Assembly (NCBI GenBank): GCA_017466005.1 | Contig: JAFTUZ010000086.1 | Coordinates: forward strand, 1-8,233 | Reading direction: 5' to 3' | Length of the DNA stretch: 8,233 nt | Source: Clostridia bacterium | GTDB lineage: Bacteria; Bacillota_A; Clostridia; Christensenellales; UBA1242 | Part shown: in pieces, positions 5,055-8,233 of the stretch | Position numbering within the stretch: position 1 is the stretch's first letter | How the letters are laid out: every line of letters begins with the position of its first letter | The notes under the pieces: generated by a model | Databases searched by the model: none | Told to the model about the DNA's origin: nothing | Seen by the model: only the letters and a program-made list of their open reading frames with translations | Made by a program: the position numbers and the translations under genes

Positions 5055-7850
5055 CTATTTAAGGTCTTTATCTGTATTCAAAAGTCCTTCATCTTCCAAA
5101 AAGTCTTCTGCTTCATCTTTTGTTTGTTCAAATTCGCCTTCATTTTCTTCAAGCAATTTTTCGGCATTAGTTAGCATTTCAAAATCTACTCCAGCATCGT
5201 CTATGCCTTCTACGTGTTCTTCAAATTGCTCTTCATCTGTTTCTACATAATTTTCTTCGTTTTGTTCCATTTTTTCTGAAACACGTGTAGAACTTTCTGC
5301 AAAGCCATCTAGCCCACGTTCTTTAAGTTCGTCTGCAAGTTGTTCATCTACGTTTTCGTTTATAATTTCTTCTTCTTTTGCAATAACTGCAACAGATGTT
5401 ATTTTGTTGTTTGCACGCAACTTCATCATTTTAACACCCATAGAAGTTCTGCTTAATAAACGAACGGTAGATGAATTTATTCTAATAACTGTACCATTGT
5501 TTGCAATAAGCAACACATCGTCGTCTTTTTCAATTTGTTTCATTGCAACAACCATACCAGTTTTATCGTTAAGTTTTCCAGCACTTACGCCCATACCGCC
5601 ACGGCTTTGTTTGCGGTAGCCATCTACTGCCACACGTTTACCAAATCCATTTTCGGTTATGGTTAAAATTTCGGTGTTTTCACGAATTACACTCATATCT
5701 ACAAGTTTAGCATCTTCTACCAAACGCATTGCACGTACACCACGTGCACTTCTACCCAATGCTCTTATATTCTTTTCGCTAAATCTTATACATTTTCCGT
5801 TGGTAGATGCAACTAAAATTTCGTCATCTCCATAAGAAAGTTGAACACTAATAAGTTCGTCACCTTCATCTAATGTTATAGCACGTTTACCAACTTTCAT
5901 AATATATTTAAATTCTTCAATTGGTGTTTTCTTAATTAAACCATTACGTGTTGCCATAACCAAGAATTTAGGCTTTTTAACTTCGCCAATAACATTTTCT
6001 TCTTCACCTGGTTTTGGTTTATCGTTTTCCATACAAATAACAGCAGTAGTTTTTTCGCCTTGGTTTAATTGAAGTAGGTTGATAATTGCCCTACCTTTAC
6101 CCACACGGCTAGACTCTGGAATTTCGTATGTTTTAACGGTGTAAACTCTACCTAAATTGGTAAAGAACAATAAATTATCGTGTGTGTTAGCAATAAACAA
6201 TTTATCCACGTGGTCGTTATCTTTGGTTTTGTGTGTGTTTATACCAACACCACCACGGTTTTGTGTATGATATTCGCTTAATGCCATACGTTTAATATAG
6301 CCTTGGTTTGTCATACTTACAACCATATCTTCTTTTGCAATAAGGTCTTCAATATCTATACTACCAACATCGTGTGAAATTTCTGTTCTTCTTTCTTCGC
6401 CATATTTTTCTTTAATTTCGGTAAGTTCTTTTGCAATAATTGCCAAAATTTTATTAGGGTTGTTAATAATACTTTCCATTTCGGCACAGAATTTTGCAAG
6501 TTGTGCTAATTCTTCGGTAAGTTTACCAACTTCTAATGCTGTTAAACGCATTAAACGCATTTCCAAAATAGCATTTGCTTGTTTTTCTGAAAGTGCAAAA
6601 CTTTCACATAATTTTTGAACAGCTTCTGCCTTTTCTTTACTAGATTTAATAATTTTAACAACTTCATCAATATTTTGAAGAGCAATAACCAAACCGCTAA
6701 CAATATGCTCACGTTCTCTTGCACGCTCAAGGTCGTATTTACTACGACGCAAAACAATTTCTTTTTGGTGTTCAAGGTAGTGGAATAAAATTTCTTTTAA
6801 GTTTAAAACTTTTGGCTCGCCTTTTACAAGTGCAAGGAAAATAATTCCGTTACTTGTTTGTAATTGTGTGTGTTTGAAAAGTAAATTTAATACAACTTGT
6901 GGGTTTGCATCACGTTTAATTTCAACCACAATACGCATACCATCACGGTCACTTTCTTCACGTATATCAGAAATACCTTCAATACGTTTATCTTTAACTA
7001 ATTGTGCCATTTGTATAATAAGTTGTGCCTTATTAACTTGGTGAGGAATTTCGGTAATAATTATACGGCATTTACCGTTTTCTTCTTCAATTTCACAACG
7101 AGAACGAACAACAACTTTACCATGACCAGTTTTATATGCTTGCCTTACACCCATACGCCCCATAATTATACCACCTGTTGGGTAGTCTGGAGCTTTTATA
7201 TAATTCATAAGTTCGTCTATTGTAATCTCGGGGTTGTTAATAAGTGCAATAACACCATCTATAACTTCAGAAAGGTTGTGTGTTGGAATACTTGTAGCCA
7301 TACCAACAGCAATACCATCAGAACCATTAACCAAAAGGTTTGGATAGCGGCTAGGAAGCACAACCGGTTGCATTAAAGTATCATCAAAGTTTGGTGTCCA
7401 ATCAACACTTTCTTTATCAATATCTCTAATCATTTCGGCGGCAATTTTAGAAAGCCTAGCTTCGGTATATCTTTGCGCCGCTGCAGGGTCGCCATCTACC
7501 GAACCAAAGTTTCCGTGTCCATCTACAAGTGGAACACGCAAAGTAAAATCTTGCGCTAAACGCACCAACGCATCGTAAACCGCACTATCGCCGTGTGGGT
7601 GATATTTACCCAAAACGTCACCAACAATACGTGCACATTTACGGTACGGCTTATCGTTAAACAAATTCAACTCACTCATCGCATACAAAATACGGCGGTG
7701 AACTGGTTTTAATCCATCACGAACATCGGGAATAGCACGTGATACGTTAACTGCCATTGCGTATGAAATAAAACTCTTTTTCATTTCATCAATAACAGGC
7801 ACTTTGATAATTTTAGAATTATCTTCATACAATTTATTATTTTCTTCCAT
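5055..7850 (-). CDS. gyrA: DNA gyrase subunit A
   Basis: GyrA pairs with GyrB to form the ATP-driven type II topoisomerase that introduces negative supercoils. The 931-residue protein has the breakage-reunion core at the N-terminus: [16 protein letters not shown] (38-53), [13 protein letters not shown] (81-93), and the DNA-linking tyrosine Tyr128 in [10 protein letters not shown]. Ser89 and Asp93 align with E. coli Ser83 and Asp87, so the quinolone-contact residues are of the sensitive type. A coiled-coil tower and C-gate region (about 340-490) precedes the beta-pinwheel C-terminal domain (about 500-825). The GyrA-box is QNRGGVG (530-536) instead of the common Q(R/K)RGG(R/K)G; a second blade has QSRGGMG (748-754). 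After 825 comes an acidic tail of 106 residues with 41 Asp/Glu, making the protein much longer than B. subtilis GyrA (about 820). AAAAAAGGA (7858-7866), 7 bases before ATG, fixes the start. The 42-bp gap to the upstream gene, with no clear promoter, suggests cotranscription. The visible neighbour is not gyrB. Confidence 0.96.
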   Translation of the reverse strand: MEENNKLYEDNSKIIKVPVIDEMKKSFISYAMAVNVSRAIPDVRDGLKPVHRRILYAMSELNLFNDKPYRKCARIVGDVLGKYHPHGDSAVYDALVRLAQDFTLRVPLVDGHGNFGSVDGDPAAAQRYTEARLSKIAAEMIRDIDKESVDWTPNFDDTLMQPVVLPSRYPNLLVNGSDGIAVGMATSIPTHNLSEVIDGVIALINNPEITIDELMNYIKAPDYPTGGIIMGRMGVRQAYKTGHGKVVVRSRCEIEEENGKCRIIITEIPHQVNKAQLIIQMAQLVKDKRIEGISDIREESDRDGMRIVVEIKRDANPQVVLNLLFKHTQLQTSNGIIFLALVKGEPKVLNLKEILFHYLEHQKEIVLRRSKYDLERAREREHIVSGLVIALQNIDEVVKIIKSSKEKAEAVQKLCESFALSEKQANAILEMRLMRLTALEVGKLTEELAQLAKFCAEMESIINNPNKILAIIAKELTEIKEKYGEERRTEISHDVGSIDIEDLIAKEDMVVSMTNQGYIKRMALSEYHTQNRGGVGINTHKTKDNDHVDKLFIANTHDNLLFFTNLGRVYTVKTYEIPESSRVGKGRAIINLLQLNQGEKTTAVICMENDKPKPGEEENVIGEVKKPKFLVMATRNGLIKKTPIEEFKYIMKVGKRAITLDEGDELISVQLSYGDDEILVASTNGKCIRFSEKNIRALGRSARGVRAMRLVEDAKLVDMSVIRENTEILTITENGFGKRVAVDGYRKQSRGGMGVSAGKLNDKTGMVVAMKQIEKDDDVLLIANNGTVIRINSSTVRLLSRTSMGVKMMKLRANNKITSVAVIAKEEEIINENVDEQLADELKERGLDGFAESSTRVSEKMEQNEENYVETDEEQFEEHVEGIDDAGVDFEMLTNAEKLLEENEGEFEQTKDEAEDFLEDEGLLNTDKDLK

Positions 7851-7892
7851 TTCAGCATCCTTTTTTATTTAATTTTTATTCTTTTGTAAAAA

Positions 7893-8233
7893 CTATTTTG
7901 TCATTTCGTCTTTGCTTTCTATTTTTTGCTTTTTAAAATAGTTTTTAACCATTGCTTCGGTTTCTATTGATTGAATAAGTTTTTCTCTTTTGCGTCTTAC
8001 TTTTAAGTCTTCCAAAGTTTTATTACTTTCCGCATTTTTTTCTAATTCAGCCATATTTTTATAAACCTCCTTAAAATCTTTATTGCAATCTATATGAAAT
8101 TTATTTAACTTTTCGTGCATTATTTGTTTTATTTGGTTAAAACAGGTTTTGTCATCATCAAATAAATCTTCCTGACATTCAACCCACTCTCGGTTATTAA
8201 TAAATTCGTTGCGTGCTTTTATATAATTTTTTA
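7893..8233 (-). CDS. Unknown charged helical protein, C-terminal 112 residues (5' end outside window)
   Basis: The reading frame is open from the window edge to a TAG at 7893-7895. An internal ATG at 8118-8120 has no ribosome-site-like sequence before it and the frame continues upstream without a stop, so I read this as the end of a longer gene. The visible part is highly charged (for example EDLFDDDKTC, MAELEKNAESN, LKVRRKREKL) and predicted mostly helical, perhaps coiled coil, with no signal peptide, membrane segment or recognisable motif. It has two to three scattered cysteines (ECQ, KTC, IDC) but no CxxC. It does not resemble the GyrB C-terminus, RecF or other usual gyrA neighbours. It ends 42 bp before gyrA on the same strand, so the two are probably in one operon. 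Function unknown. Confidence 0.65.
   Translation of the reverse strand, partial: KNYIKARNEFINNREWVECQEDLFDDDKTCFNQIKQIMHEKLNKFHIDCNKDFKEVYKNMAELEKNAESNKTLEDLKVRRKREKLIQSIETEAMVKNYFKKQKIESKDEMTK

Noticed and set aside
6202..6210. TTATCCACG, an 8/9 DnaA-box match within gyrA
   Set aside because: Isolated and inside conserved coding sequence; it shows how easily single matches arise.
6551..6775. Minus-strand 74-codon frame inside gyrA
   Set aside because: Out-of-frame overlap with the gyrA coding sequence on the same strand; no ribosome site.
7002..7376. Plus-strand 124-codon frame opposite gyrA
   Set aside because: Antisense shadow of a strongly conserved gyrA region; no independent start signals.
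7893..8120. Complete 75-residue small protein starting at ATG 8118-8120
   Set aside because: The frame continues open to the window edge and no ribosome site precedes this ATG, so a truncated longer gene is more likely.

Overview
The window looks like chromosomal DNA from a low-GC Gram-positive bacterium (Bacillota, probably an uncultured clostridial or related gut lineage). The grounds are: an AT-rich sequence (about one third G+C by eye), AT-ending codons, strong AAGG-type ribosome binding sites, a DegV/FakB-family protein, a diderm-independent lipoprotein signal, and GyrA and Tex sequences of the Firmicutes type. TGG encodes Trp and the visible stops are TAG and TAA, so no recoding is evident. 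No phage, transposase, CRISPR, tRNA or rRNA gene is visible.

Layout. The minus-strand gene at 1-1170 is the N-terminal half of tex, cut by the window edge. A 392-bp divergent intergenic region follows; it holds outward-facing promoter candidates for tex and for the DegV gene and, between the tex promoter and the tex start codon, a compact GC-rich 84-bp element that folds on paper into a four-armed cloverleaf (1231-1314). Three plus-strand genes then stand as separate transcription units, each with its own promoter candidate and a stem-loop after it: a DegV/FakB fatty-acid-binding protein (1563-2426), an HD-domain phosphohydrolase (2582-3349) and an unrecognised lipoprotein (3464-4693). These converge on the minus-strand gyrA (5055-7850), which lies 42 bp downstream of a truncated unknown gene (7893-8233) and is probably cotranscribed with it.

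The 361-bp convergent gap between the lipoprotein gene and gyrA (4694-5054) is bounded by bidirectional terminators. Inside it is a same-strand series of DnaA-box-like 9-mers, one a perfect TTATCCACA, several at about 11-bp intervals, in a stretch almost without G on the plus strand. It could be a DnaA-binding or origin-like locus, but convergent transcription into it argues against an ordinary oriC and low-complexity coincidence is possible.

Most genes here are housekeeping: DNA topology (GyrA), transcription/RNA-linked Tex, lipid uptake (DegV/FakB) and nucleotide or phosphate-ester hydrolysis (HD). They do not form one pathway. The best candidates for something undescribed are the cloverleaf element in the presumed tex leader, the DnaA-box-like array, and the GyrA with a long acidic tail and a GyrA-box lacking two of its usual basic positions.
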